Assembly (NCBI GenBank): GCA_016288695.1
Contig: JAEELD010000009.1
Coordinates: forward strand, 1 to 64,000
Source: Mycoplasmataceae bacterium
Lineage (GTDB): Bacteria; Bacillota_I; Bacilli_A; Mycoplasmatales; Mycoplasmoidaceae
DNA length: 64,000 bases
Direction: 5' to 3'
Shown here: positions 1 through 10,001 of the stretch, piece after piece
Layout of the letters: each line of letters begins with the position of its first letter
Numbering within the stretch: the first letter of the stretch is position 1
Program-made: the position numbers and the translations under genes
The notes under the pieces: generated by a model
The model's database searches: none
Seen by the model: only the letters and a program-made list of their open reading frames with translations
Told to the model about the DNA's origin: nothing

Positions 1-1149
1 AACAAAACCAAAATCACTTTCACTGAACCCGAGCAAATTAATTGCTGCTGCTGAATCGCCACCACCAATTAATGAATAACAACCATTCAATGAAATTTCC
101 TTTATTTTTTTAATAATTTCTAATGTACCGGATTTGTAATTGCCAAATTCAAAAACACCGCAAGGGCCATTCCAAACAACAGTTTTTGCTTTATTTAAAA
201 TTTCTTTAAATGTATGAATTGAATCTGGACCAATATCTAAAGCTTGCAAATTACCATATTCATTTAATTTACATACTTTTCCAGGAACATCAGCAAATTC
301 ATTTGAACAAATTGAATCAGATGTTAAAACTATTTTACTTTTACCAGCATTTAAAATTCCTTTAGCTATAGAAATTGAATCAATGTCGCACAATGAATTT
401 CCAATATCGTAACCAATAGCACGTAAAAATGTATATGCCATCCCACCAGTAATTATTAATTTGTCAGCTTTCTCAAGCAGATTTTTAATAATTTTAATTT
501 TATCATTCACTTTTGAACCACCTAAAACCACAACAAAAGGTCTATTTGGATTATTAATTGCTTTTGAAATTTTTGTTATTTCATTATCCATTAAAAAACC
601 TATACATGAATTCTTATTAAATGATGCTATACCTGCATTTGAGGCATGTGCTCTATGAGCAGTCCCAAAAGCATCATTAACAAAGATCTCTCCCAAACCT
701 GCTCAAAATTTAGCTAAATGCTTATCATTTTTTGACTCATGTTGTACATAATTTCCGCTAGCATCAATATCATAATACCTTGTATTTTCAAGCAATAAAA
801 TTTCTTTATTTTTTAATGACATTACAGATTTGTAAATAGCATTAAAATCAATTGACTGTTCAAATTTAACATTGCAATTTGGAAGAATGGATTGTAATTT
901 TTTTGCAACAGGATACAAAGTTTTTTTATTTGATTTAATGTCATTAATATTTTTAATTCTTGAAAAATGGCTCAAAATTACTATTGAACAATTATTTTTA
1001 AGTAAAAAATTTATTGTAGGAAGAGATGAAACTATTCTTTTATCATCTGTTATATTGCCATTTGAAATTGGAACATTATAATCTGCACGAAGAATCACTC
1101 TTTTATGGAAAATATTAAAATCAGTAATTCTCTTTATATTCTCATACAT
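1..1149 (-). CDS. pgk: Phosphoglycerate kinase, C-terminus cut by window edge
   Basis: Transfers phosphate from 1,3-bisphosphoglycerate to ADP, making ATP in glycolysis, in the cytosol. The N-terminus shows the substrate-binding pattern RADYNVP near residue 21. The ORF track stops at a UGA at 700-702; read as Trp the frame continues (AKFWAGLGEIFVNDAFG) through the VVLGGSKVNDKI segment and the nucleotide-site segment VVWNGPCGVFE and GGGDSAA to the window edge. About 383 of roughly 400 residues are present. It lies 19 nt downstream of gap on the same strand, so the two are probably co-transcribed. Identification is firm; only the last residues are unseen. Confidence 0.96.
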
Positions 1150-1168
1150 TGCGCTATATAAATCTAAG

Positions 1169-2167
1169 TTACAATTTTACAACATGTAAAATGGTTCTAA
1201 CTAATTGACTAACATATGATGATTCATTATCATATCATGAAAACAATTTATACATTTGTTTTCCTTCAACATCAACTGACATAGTAAGTTTTGGATCAAA
1301 AATACTACCGAAGGTACTATTAATAACATCACATGATACTATTTCATCATCATTATAACCTAATGTTTCATTCGAAGCTTCTTTCATTGCAGCATTAATT
1401 TCATGAACTGATGGATTAGATTTTAACTCCAAAGATAAATCAACTAATGAACCAGATATAGTAGGAACACGAATTGCAAGACCATGTAATTTACCTTTTA
1501 GATTAGGCAGAACCAATCCAATTGCTTTCGCTGCACCAGTTGAAGTTGGAACAATATTCATTGCAGCTGCTCTTGCTCGTCTCAAATCTCGATGAGGAGC
1601 ATCGTGTAATCGTTGATCTGCTGTATATGCATGAATTGTAGTCATGATACCTTTAACTATTCCGAACTTTTCATCAATAACCTTTACAACTGGTGCTAAA
1701 GCATTTGTTGTACAACTAGCACCCGAAATAATGTTATCTGATTTATTAATATTTTCATGATTAACGTTATAAACAATAGTAGGGATGCCGTCTCCTTTTG
1801 CAGGAGCAGAAATAATAACTTTTTTTGCACCAGCCATTATGTGTTTATTAGCTGATATTTTATCTGTAAATAGACCAGTAGATTCAATAACAATATCTAT
1901 ATTCATATTTCCCCATGGTAAATTTTCAGGATTTTTTTCAGAAAAAACTTTAATTTCATTATTGTTAACAATAATTGAGTTGTCTGTGTAAGAAATACTA
2001 TATGGATAAATACCATGGACCGAATCATATTTCAATAAATGTGCAAGAGTTTTAGGATTTGCTAAATCATTTATTGCTACAACTTTCACTTTATCTTTTT
2101 TATTAATCAATTCCTTTAATACAAGTCTACCTATTCGACCGAAACCATTAATTGCAATTAATTTCAT
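1169..2167 (-). CDS. gap: Glyceraldehyde-3-phosphate dehydrogenase (type I)
   Basis: Oxidises glyceraldehyde-3-phosphate with NAD+ and phosphate to 1,3-bisphosphoglycerate in glycolysis. The N-terminus has the dinucleotide motif INGFGRIGR (residues 6-14), and the catalytic segment SGASCTTNALAP places the active-site Cys at about 152. The track ORF ends at a UGA at 1235-1237; read as Trp it continues as WYDNESSYVSQLVRTI, the conserved C-terminal end of the family, to a TAA at 1169. Length is then 332 aa, normal for the family. It sits between fba and pgk. Confidence 0.97.
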
Positions 2168-2258
2168 ATTTACTAACTCCTATCAAAATATTATATTTTA
2201 ATCATCTAATCTCAATAAAACAATTGAAAAATAAAATTTTAAATTTTTCCTAAAAATA

Positions 2259-3149
2259 TTATTTAAATTTAGCTTTATTGAATGAACCAAATTCTTTAAT
2301 TTTACTTACAACAACATCATAAATTGCTTTGGAACCAGAAGTAATCAATTTCCTTGGATCATAACCTTTTTTACTAATATTTTTGTCATTACCATCCTCT
2401 ATATATTTTCTTATTGAATTTGCAAATGCTATTTGGCACTCTGTATTTACATTAATTTTTGCAATCCCTAAAGAAATTGATTTTTTTATCATTTCAATAG
2501 GTATGCCTGTACCACCATGAAGAACCAAAGGAAGATGATTAACTGCTAATGAAATTTCTTCTAATCTTTTAAAATCTAACCCAACCCAATTTTTAGGATA
2601 AATACCATGTATGTTCCCAATACCAGCAGCTAGGCAACAAACGGGGTATGAACTAATCTTTCTACACTCATCAATATTAGCTAATTCACCTATTGATGAT
2701 GTCCCATCTTCATTTCCACCAAATGAACCTATTTCTGCCTCAACAGAAGCATTAAATTTTTTTGCTTCCAAAATTATATTACCAAGTTTTTCTAAATTCA
2801 TTTGAAATGGCATTTTACTTCCATCAAACATAATAGAACTAAAGCCTTCATGCAAAGCGTTTATTGCACCATCATATGTTCCGTGATCTAAATGTAAGGC
2901 TACCGGTATGGAAATATTCAAATATTGAATTGCGGAATTAACCATATTAAAAACATTTCTAAAACCACACATATATTTTGCTGCTCCCTCACTTACTCCT
3001 AGGATTATTGGAGAATGTGAATCATTAGCTGCTTGTAAACATGCCTTAATCCATTCTAAATTGTTAATATTTATATGAGGAACAGCATACTTCTCGCTAA
3101 CTGCGTTTCTAAGCATGCTTGCCATGTTAACTAAATTACTTTTTAGCAT
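2259..3149 (-). CDS. fba: Class II fructose-bisphosphate aldolase
   Basis: Splits fructose-1,6-bisphosphate into dihydroxyacetone phosphate and glyceraldehyde-3-phosphate; class II enzymes use a divalent metal, usually Zn2+. The metal-binding segment VALHLDHGTYD is near residue 83, with EAEIGSFGG after it, and VLHGGTGI near residue 210 binds substrate phosphate. Length of 296 aa is normal for this family. The gene begins 17 nt after rpoE and is followed by gap and pgk, giving a regulator-plus-glycolysis operon. It has no in-frame UGA. Confidence 0.95.
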   Translation of the reverse strand: MLKSNLVNMASMLRNAVSEKYAVPHININNLEWIKACLQAANDSHSPIILGVSEGAAKYMCGFRNVFNMVNSAIQYLNISIPVALHLDHGTYDGAINALHEGFSSIMFDGSKMPFQMNLEKLGNIILEAKKFNASVEAEIGSFGGNEDGTSSIGELANIDECRKISSYPVCCLAAGIGNIHGIYPKNWVGLDFKRLEEISLAVNHLPLVLHGGTGIPIEMIKKSISLGIAKINVNTECQIAFANSIRKYIEDGNDKNISKKGYDPRKLITSGSKAIYDVVVSKIKEFGSFNKAKFK

Positions 3150-3166
3150 CGTATATTAAAAAATAA

Positions 3167-3652
3167 CTATTCTTCTTCCTCTTCATTATTCTGGGAAGAA
3201 GTTAATGTCAAATATTCTTCATCCATATCTGAATATCCATTACGTTCACTAATATCATATCCATATTCATCAGATGCATACTCTTCATATACGCTTTCAT
3301 CTTTACTATTCAGCCCTTTTTCATTAATATTTTCGTTAAAACTAATTTTATCCCCATAACCATCTTCATAAATAACATCATTTGAAAATTTAAATAAATT
3401 TTTGTGAAGATTTTCTTTTTCCGAATCTGATAAAAATTCTGAAAGCTTTCATACATTATTCTGATTAAAAATAGTAAATCTTACATCTTGAATTAATTCT
3501 GCATAAAAATCTCCAACAATATTATTTGAATCCTTTGGCTTTATACGTAATTTAGATTTAATTTTGTCTCAAAGATCTGTAAAAGAAAATTCATTATTTG
3601 AATATTCTTTTTTTGCTATTTCATATGCTATATCATTCATTAATTTTGCCAT
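3167..3652 (-). CDS. rpoE: RNA polymerase delta subunit-like protein (RpoE)
   Basis: This gene is missing from the ORF track because it contains a UGA (Trp, NVWKLSEF). Translated with UGA as Trp it gives 161 aa: an N-terminal HARE-HTH-like domain (FTDLWDKIKSKL, then DFYAELIQDVRFTIFNQNNVWKL) and a strongly acidic tail ending in five Glu. That two-part build is typical of the Firmicutes/mollicute delta subunit, which binds RNA polymerase and promotes promoter release and recycling. The start is fixed by a good ribosome binding site, AAGGAGAG, just upstream of ATG. It is the first gene of the apparent rpoE-fba-gap-pgk run. Confidence 0.85.
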
Positions 3653-3770
3653 TTTCTCTCCTTAGTAAACTTAAAGCTAGTAATCACCACACATATGGTA
3701 TTAATTTATAGTTTATCAAATAATTAATACAAAATGAACAAAAATGTATTTTAATAAAATAATTCTACTA

Positions 3771-3845
3771 TGGCTGGGTAAGTTGGATTCGAACCAACGC
3801 ATATCTGATCCAGAGTCAGATGCCTTACCGCTTGGCTACTACCCA
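3771..3845 (-). tRNA. tRNA-Gln (anticodon CUG)
   Basis: A 75-nt cloverleaf with encoded CCA. The acceptor stem TGGGTAG pairs with TTACCCA (one G-U), with U1-A72 and discriminator G73 as in glutamine tRNAs; the T arm is GTTGG-TTCGAAT-CCAAC. The anticodon stem TCTGA/TCAGA closes the loop CTCTGGA, giving anticodon CUG (codon CAG). The base after the anticodon is G rather than the usual A. It lies just downstream of apt. Confidence 0.88.
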
Positions 3846-3853
3846 AAAAACAA

Positions 3854-4396
3854 CTAAAAATCTAATATTTTAAAACATGGAACATCATACTTAGATTTTA
3901 TAAATTCGATCCCTTTTAATTCTGATAATGAAGCGCAAAAAATGCAACCAACAGGAATTGCATTTGATTTTTTTGTCAATTCTATAAGTGCTGCAATCGT
4001 TCCGCCAGTTGCTATTAAATCATCAACAATCAAAACACGTGAATTTGGTTTAATGTCACCTGAGTGAATTTGTAAAACATTATTACTATATTCCAAATAA
4101 TAACTTTGAGAAATAACATCTCGTGGTAACTTTCCTGGTTTTCTAGCAGGAACAAATGGAACATTAGATGCATAAGCAAGTGGTGCTCCAAATCAATATC
4201 CACGTGACTCAGGAGAAATGATGCAATCAAAGTTTAAATGCTTTGAAAAAATTAGCATTTGATCAATTGTCTTTTTTAATAAACCTTTATGGGATAATAT
4301 TGGAGTTAAATCCCTAAACACTACTCCTTTTATCGGAAAATCATTTATATTTTTTATGACAGTTAATAATTCTTTTTTTAAATTTGTATTTTCCAT
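3854..4396 (-). CDS. apt: Adenine phosphoribosyltransferase
   Basis: Salvages adenine with PRPP to give AMP, which matters for a mollicute without de novo purine synthesis. It is split in the track at a UGA (SRGY-W-FGAPLAY); joined, it is 180 aa, the normal length. Visible features are the N-terminal FPIKGVVFRDLTPIL, the ESRGYWFG segment and the PRPP-binding loop VLIVDDLIATGGT near residue 120. It lies 20 nt downstream of secDF and just upstream of the tRNA-Gln gene on the same strand. Confidence 0.95.
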
Positions 4397-4416
4397 TTTT
4401 TAAATTTCTCCAACTT

Positions 4417-7400
4417 TTAATGTGTATTTATCCCTTTGATTAACTGTTCATCCACTTTATCATAATTTATTTTTTCAATTCCAGATTGAATTATATGAAC
4501 ACGCAATGAATATTTATTTTTTATATTAGTTAAAACATAGACAAAATATGGGAAAGAAAAAATTATTATAAATAACAGCATAATCATATTTAGAAAAATA
4601 ATCAAATTCATAAAAACCAAAACTCTTGGCATAAAAATTAAATTGATAAAAAACATTAATGAAAAAAAAGCAAAAATGTGTATCAAATTTTCAGAATAAT
4701 CATCAAAACACTGCATAAAAATATTTAGTAAATTAATATTCGTTAATAAATTTTTTCTATTTCAATGGTCTGTTACAGCTGAAAAAATGCAGAAAAATAA
4801 AATAAATGCAAGGGCCAATGTTATTATTAATGAAAAACTTAAATAAGCATCCAGTGGAATAGAAAAAATAGATATACATGCAAAAGTTAACATTAATAAA
4901 AGCATTGATAAAAATAATATCGATAATGCGCCAACAAAATTGTATCTAATAATACTTCAAATAAACACAAATGCTGTAAATAACAATAATATGTAAATGC
5001 TATTTTTAAGAAATTCAATTGATGATAACGGATTTATCGTTTGTAAGTAAAAAGAATTAGGCTTTAATAATGAACTGATTGCACTAATATCAATTACTGA
5101 TACTGTATCTAGATAGATTCAATCAGTGTTTTGTTTAATGTTATGTCATGAATATTGCTTCAAAATTTCTAAAACATTCTGAAGTGTGCCATTTTCCGTA
5201 GAAATCATGACCCTTGTGCCTCCGAAATATGTAAATGAATTAAAAAAACCACCATATGTATACTTCGCAATTGCGGCAACAAAAATAAGAATAAAAATTA
5301 CAACAGAAAGGAAAAATGTTTTTTTAGTAAAAAAGACTTTATTGAAAAACCTAAAGCGACTAACAAATCCGCCATCACCAAAACCGGTTTTTTGATAATT
5401 TACATTGTTAGCTGAAAAACCACTAACATATCTAGGATCAACTGAATCAAATGAATTATCTAACTTTACATTAGATAATCATCTAAATTTGTACATTCCA
5501 ATATTGTTGCAGAATATAAAGAACAAAATTAAGTAATTAAAGCCAGTAAGCAGAGCCATAGAAAATAATGAACCTATCATTAATGTTAAACCTAATGTAA
5601 TTATGTCACCTAATTGAAAAAATAACATTGAAATGCCTAATAAAAAAATGACAACATGAAAATCTAAAGTTGGCATAAATGATGATTTAAAGCAATTCAT
5701 CAAACATAAATCTAAAGTTTTATGTTGGAGATATTGTTTTTTCAAACGATTTAAAAAATTAAATGAAGAAATAACACCAAGAAGTAAGGTTAAAATAAGT
5801 CCAACTAAAATACTAAAAGAAAAAGTATAACCGCTAAAAATCATTACCAATAAAGAAAGTGATAATGTTGTGATTATGCAACATGAAGAAATCAAACCAA
5901 AGACTTTATAAAATAAAAAAAATAAGAAAGCCGCGAATACTATTAGCATTAACAAAGACAATATGACGGAAATAATATTTTTTAATCCACAAAATGAGTG
6001 ATTTAAAACTTCAGATAATTTTTGAATATATATTGAATTATTGCTCAATCCTTTTTGAACTATATAATCAGTGACTTTTTCAGTGATAGAAGAATTAATA
6101 TTAGTTGGATAACAAACATCCATTAATGGTAATGACATTGCATTTTTTGCTAACAACTCATAATGTTCTTTTAATGTAAATTTTTTGCTTGATGTAGTTG
6201 GGATTGATAACCACAAGCCATCAGAATCAATAGATGTTTTTGTTGGATTTTTATCAGGCAAAAAATCCTTAAAATTTTCACGAGTCACAATAGAAAGCAA
6301 ATATTCATTCATGAATTGATATTTAGCACCGATTGTTTTCCCCGGACATATTTTTTGATTATCAAAACTATCATATGTTTGTAATAATTTAAAAATAACA
6401 CTATTTGAAAAATTTCCTTTACCGTCATAAGGTGATGTTTTAATAGCTTTATTATTTGTTGTATGTGAATTTAATTTAGAATAAGAATCAGTTTGAAAAC
6501 CAGCATTCTGTTTGAAATCAAAATGTGTCAATGCCCCCTCATCATTTACAAGATGATTTTTTTCATTTGACACATCATTTGCAAATTGCCTTTCACTATC
6601 ATCTAACTGCCAATAGGCTTTTACAACAAATTCACTTGGTTTTTGTTTTCTATTATATTCAAAACCTAAATAGGCCAAATATTCACATTTATTTAATAAT
6701 CCCCTAAAATTATTAAAAATAAACATAAATGGATATTTTTGTTTTTTTAGTTCATTAGAATTTAGTGTATCAGGGTTTTTTGCTTTATCAAAAATATATT
6801 TAACAGTATCTTCTTGATATGGCCCTGTTTCAGATATCTTTTTACCAAAACTAAAACCATTCTTTAACTTTATATTGATTTTACTACTTGATGAATCAAA
6901 ACTTATTTTATTAGAATCATCAGTCAAACCATTTCCATCATTTGAAAAAATATTCCATGAATACAATTTAGCAGAATCAAATGAAGCAATAGACTTTTCC
7001 TCATCATATTCATACCCATCACAATAAATGATTGAAAAATCTCCAGCATACATGTTATTATAATAAGCAATGCTTGGGGCAATATCTTGCATTTTTTCAT
7101 TATCTTGTTTGTCAAGAAATGATGGATCAAAAGTCTTAACTTTAGAAATGGGCAGTGATATGTCTATATATGCATGAAATTTAGCTTTTTCATCTTGAAA
7201 CACTTCACTATGAACATTACTAGAAGAAACATTCTTTCTCAGCAATATGTTAGAATATGCATCAGAAATTTTCATCATTTCACTTTTTAATGCTTTTTCT
7301 GTTCATGTTTTCTCAACTGATCTAGGATCATTACTAGTATATGGATCAAATTCATATCTTATGTTATATGAAGAACTAAAATCGCTCGATAGAATAGTCT

Positions 7401-7512
7401 TTTTAACACTAAAAAAAATGCTTAATGATGAGCCTAATAAAAAAATCAATATAATGAAAAAACCTAGAATAATGTTTAAAATACTAAAAAAACTTTTATT
7501 ATCTTTGACCAT
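4417..7512 (-). CDS. secDF: Fused SecDF-type protein-export membrane protein
   Basis: SecD and SecF assist late steps of Sec-dependent protein export using the proton gradient. Here both halves appear in one 1031-aa chain, recovered by joining three track ORFs (5479-7278, 7303-7512, 4417-4716) across UGA codons. Order: one N-terminal membrane helix, a long extracellular region (about residues 45-480), a five-to-six-helix SecD-like block (SVILSLLMLIVFAAF to FNYLILFFIF), a cytosolic linker, then a second extracellular loop (YFGGTRVMISTENG) and a second SecF-like helix block. The sequence is very divergent and the assignment rests on topology plus weak motif resemblance. apt follows 20 nt downstream. 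Confidence 0.72.
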
Positions 7513-7639
7513 AAATAAAAACTATGGGTTATTATATAATAATAAAAGTTAGTCAAAACATGCTGAATTGTCTAATTTATAATTAGTCACGATTTATTAA
7601 TTTTATAAATCATCATTTGTGTGTTTGTTATAGAATATT

Positions 7640-7990
7640 GTGGAATTATTTGCATTTTTATTAAATTTTTTCCTATTCATTGCTACGATCCTTTCAGTAG
7701 GCCCTCTTATACCTCAAATTATCAAATTGCATAAGAATAAATCAAGCGATAACTCATCAAAATTATTTTATTTGATATATTTTGTGTGCTATCTTTTTTG
7801 AACAACTTATCAAATTCTGTTTAATCTGTATTTTTATTTTTATGAAAGTACCAAAGAAATAACAGAAATCACGAAAATTTGTTTATGAATTCAATTATCA
7901 GGAGACATTATATGTTTATTGCTTTCACTATATGCTCTAATTATTAAAATATATTTTTCAAATAAAAATGAGTTTTTATCACAAAAATAA
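7640..7990 (+). CDS. Small PQ-loop/SemiSWEET-like membrane protein
   Basis: Absent from the ORF track because of two UGA codons and a GTG start. The 116-aa product begins MELFAFLLNFFLFIATILSVGPLIPQIIKLHKNKSS and has three predicted membrane helices. The segment GPLIPQIIKLHKNKSSDNSS matches the PQ-loop signature (Pro-Gln in the first helix followed by a basic turn and Ser-rich stretch), as in SemiSWEET-type transporters that work as dimers. The GTG is chosen because a TAG lies three codons upstream; no clear ribosome binding site is seen. Substrate unknown. It is divergent from secDF. Confidence 0.65.
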
Positions 7991-8126
7991 ATATGATAAA
8001 TGCTAACAATTTCACTTATTATTTGTACTAACATCCATATATGTATTTAATGATAAGTAGTAATTCTATTTAAAATATATATATAATTCTTTATGCTTTA
8101 TATTATTGACTTACAATATTTAATCT

Positions 8127-8582
8127 ATGCAAAAAACAACAATGCTAAAAAAAGAACAAGCATATAAAAGACGCAAATGATTTATTATTAATGCGTCTAA
8201 TGCTGTTGTTGGAAAATTAGCTGTTCAAGTAGCAAATATTTTAAGAGGGAAAAATAAAATTGATTTTACCCCAAATGTTGATTGTGGTGATTACATAATA
8301 GTTTTTAATACAGATAAAATGATTTTAACTGGAAAAAAAAGCAAAAATGAAAATTGATATAGTCATTCCCAGTATATTGGTGGGTTAAGAAAACGATCTG
8401 GAGAAGTAATGATTTCTAAATATTCAGACGAATTATTAAATTTGTCTGTGCGTGGGATGCTTCCTAAAAATAGACTTTCAAAAAGATTAATTACAAAATT
8501 GCATATTTTCAAAAAAGAACCACCGGAAAAATTTAATAAATTCAACCCAATAAAAATTAATGCAGAGGGAGTTAGAATTTAA
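8127..8582 (+). CDS. rplM: 50S ribosomal protein L13
   Basis: Not in the track because of in-frame UGA codons. The 151-aa product contains the L13 signature blocks [30 protein letters not shown] near residue 16 and [22 protein letters not shown] near residue 108. It assembles early into the large ribosomal subunit. Its stop codon overlaps the rpsI start (TAATG), the usual L13-S9 arrangement, implying translational coupling. UGA as Trp at KRRKW and NENWYSHS gives the expected family residues. Confidence 0.95.
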
Positions 8583-8983
8583 TGCCTACTAATAAAATCG
8601 AATATAAAGGTTTGGGTCGAAGAAAATCATCAGTTGCGAGAGTGTGTATGTCACCTGGTAATGGCAAATTTACTGTTAACAAAATTGATCTAAATGAATA
8701 TTTTTCAAACAATATTTTCCTAATTCAAAATCTTCAGCAACCACTAGCACTAACGAACACTTTAAAAGGATTTAACATAGAAGTTAAAGTCACAGGTGGT
8801 GGCTTTCAAGGACAAAGTGGTGCTATTAGATTAGGAATATCCCGTGCATTAGTAAATGTAAATGCCGATTATAAAAAAATATTAAAAAAAGAAAAAATGC
8901 TAACAAGAGATTCTAGAAAAAAAGAACGTAAAAAATTTGGAAAATACGGAGCAAGAAGAAGCCCACAATTTACAAAACGTTAG
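8582..8983 (+). CDS. rpsI: 30S ribosomal protein S9
   Basis: Small-subunit protein whose C-terminal tail reaches the P-site tRNA. The 133-aa product has the N-terminal GLGRRKSSVARV, the central VTGGGFQGQSGAIRLGISRALV and the C-terminal KYGARRSPQFTKR, all diagnostic. It overlaps rplM by 1 nt. No UGA is present. Confidence 0.97.
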   Translation: MPTNKIEYKGLGRRKSSVARVCMSPGNGKFTVNKIDLNEYFSNNIFLIQNLQQPLALTNTLKGFNIEVKVTGGGFQGQSGAIRLGISRALVNVNADYKKILKKEKMLTRDSRKKERKKFGKYGARRSPQFTKR

Positions 8984-9067
8984 TCTACTGAATATATTTA
9001 TTAATTATTTCTTTTACTAATATTTAAAATTAAAATTAATTTATACTATTTCAATATAAGTATACTT

Positions 9068-9144
9068 GGGAGTATAGCTCAGTTGGTTAGAGCACACCCC
9101 TGATAAGGGTGAGGTCGCTGGTTCGAATCCATTTGCTCCCACCA
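9068..9144 (+). tRNA. tRNA-Ile (anticodon GAU)
   Basis: A 77-nt cloverleaf with encoded CCA. The acceptor GGGAGTA pairs with TTGCTCCC-side bases (one mispaired or wobble position); the D arm TAGCTCAGTTGGTTAGAGC is typical, and the anticodon loop CTGATAA gives GAU. It is followed 5 nt later by tRNA-Ala, a pair often found in rRNA spacers elsewhere but here outside any rRNA operon. Confidence 0.93.
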
Positions 9145-9149
9145 TTTAT

Positions 9150-9225
9150 GGGGAATTAGCTCAACTGATAGAGCACCTGATTTGCACTCAGGGGGTTGTG
9201 GGTTTGAGTCCCATATTCTCCACCA
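9150..9225 (+). tRNA. tRNA-Ala (anticodon UGC)
   Basis: A 76-nt cloverleaf with encoded CCA. The acceptor stem GGGGAAT pairs with ATTCTCC; the anticodon stem CCTGA/TCAGG closes the loop TTTGCAC, giving UGC. It is immediately downstream of tRNA-Ile and probably co-transcribed with it. Confidence 0.93.
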
Positions 9226-9237
9226 TAGATTATTACG

Positions 9238-9903
9238 TTAAAATAAAAAACAATTGTTTTGTATATATTGTAATTGCTCAGTATTTAAACACTTTTTTGC
9301 TCTATTAAATGCTTTTTTACGAAAACAAGTTAACGTGCTTAACACAAATTGAGTTTTGATACCCAACTTTTCTGCAATTGTTTTCTGCTTAAATCCACAA
9401 AAATGTAATGCTAATATTTTTACATTTAAATTAGCACTATCTAATATCAGATCTGTAATTAAATTTTTAATTGAATCTAAAATAATCTCATTATCAATCT
9501 TTTTCTGGTAATTCAAATCAATAATTTGATCAGTTTTGACATTATTAATCAATTTATCTTGATCTACATCTTTTAACATATTGTAACCATGCTTCTTATT
9601 TAACTGTTTTATGCATAGAGATTTAAATAAACTTCTATTTATCATAAACAAAGCTTGATCGAAATTATAATTTCGCTTCTTTGATAAATCATAATCATTT
9701 ACAATCTTAACAAAATTTAAATAAACAATTGAATCAATGTCACCTTTTTCAAGAACAATTTGATTTGAAAAGTGCTTTATATAATACCATGTTGTTGCAG
9801 AACATAATTTTAAAAAATATTTGTCATATAGAATTTTAAAAGCTGTCTTGTTATCATTCAACTTGTATGATTTTAATAATTCAACATCATCATTTGTCTT
9901 CAT
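9238..9903 (-). CDS. Sigma-70-family-like alternative sigma factor
   Basis: A 221-aa soluble protein. Residues about 5-110 (DVELLKSYKLNDNKTAFKILYDKYF and onward) resemble sigma region 2, and residues about 160-205 (ILALHFCGFKQKTIAEKLGIKTQFVLSTLTCFRKKAFNRAKK) form a region 4 helix-turn-helix. The two-domain, region-3-less layout is that of ECF/SigH-like factors. In Mycoplasma genitalium a comparable divergent protein (MG428) acts as an alternative sigma factor for recombination genes; orthology here is an inference. It lies downstream of pstB on the same strand with a short tandem repeat in the intervening leader. No in-frame UGA. Target promoters unknown. Confidence 0.62.
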   Translation of the reverse strand: MKTNDDVELLKSYKLNDNKTAFKILYDKYFLKLCSATTWYYIKHFSNQIVLEKGDIDSIVYLNFVKIVNDYDLSKKRNYNFDQALFMINRSLFKSLCIKQLNKKHGYNMLKDVDQDKLINNVKTDQIIDLNYQKKIDNEIILDSIKNLITDLILDSANLNVKILALHFCGFKQKTIAEKLGIKTQFVLSTLTCFRKKAFNRAKKCLNTEQLQYIQNNCFLF

Positions 9904-9963
9904 ATTTTTGGAAAATAAATTATTTACTATTTAATTATTAATCATTAATGTGCAAAATAAAAA

Positions 9964-9990
9964 CCAAAAAAGTACCAAAAAAGTGCCAAA
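9964..9990. repeat. Short tandem repeat upstream of the sigma-like gene
   Basis: Two and a half copies of an 11-nt unit, CCAAAAAAGTA then CCAAAAAAGTG then CCAAA (plus-strand reading), between the pstB stop and the start of the sigma-like gene. On the coding strand it reads GGYACTTTTTT repeated, about 60-85 nt before the ATG. It could be a regulator or sigma binding site, or simply low-complexity slippage. Confidence 0.5.
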
Positions 9991-10001
9991 TCAATTACAA
10001 A

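Noticed and set aside
5479-7512. Pseudogene or frameshift calls for split genes such as secDF, mgtA, pstCA and feoB
   Set aside because: All splits fall at in-frame UGA and vanish when UGA is Trp; no true frameshift was needed for any gene.
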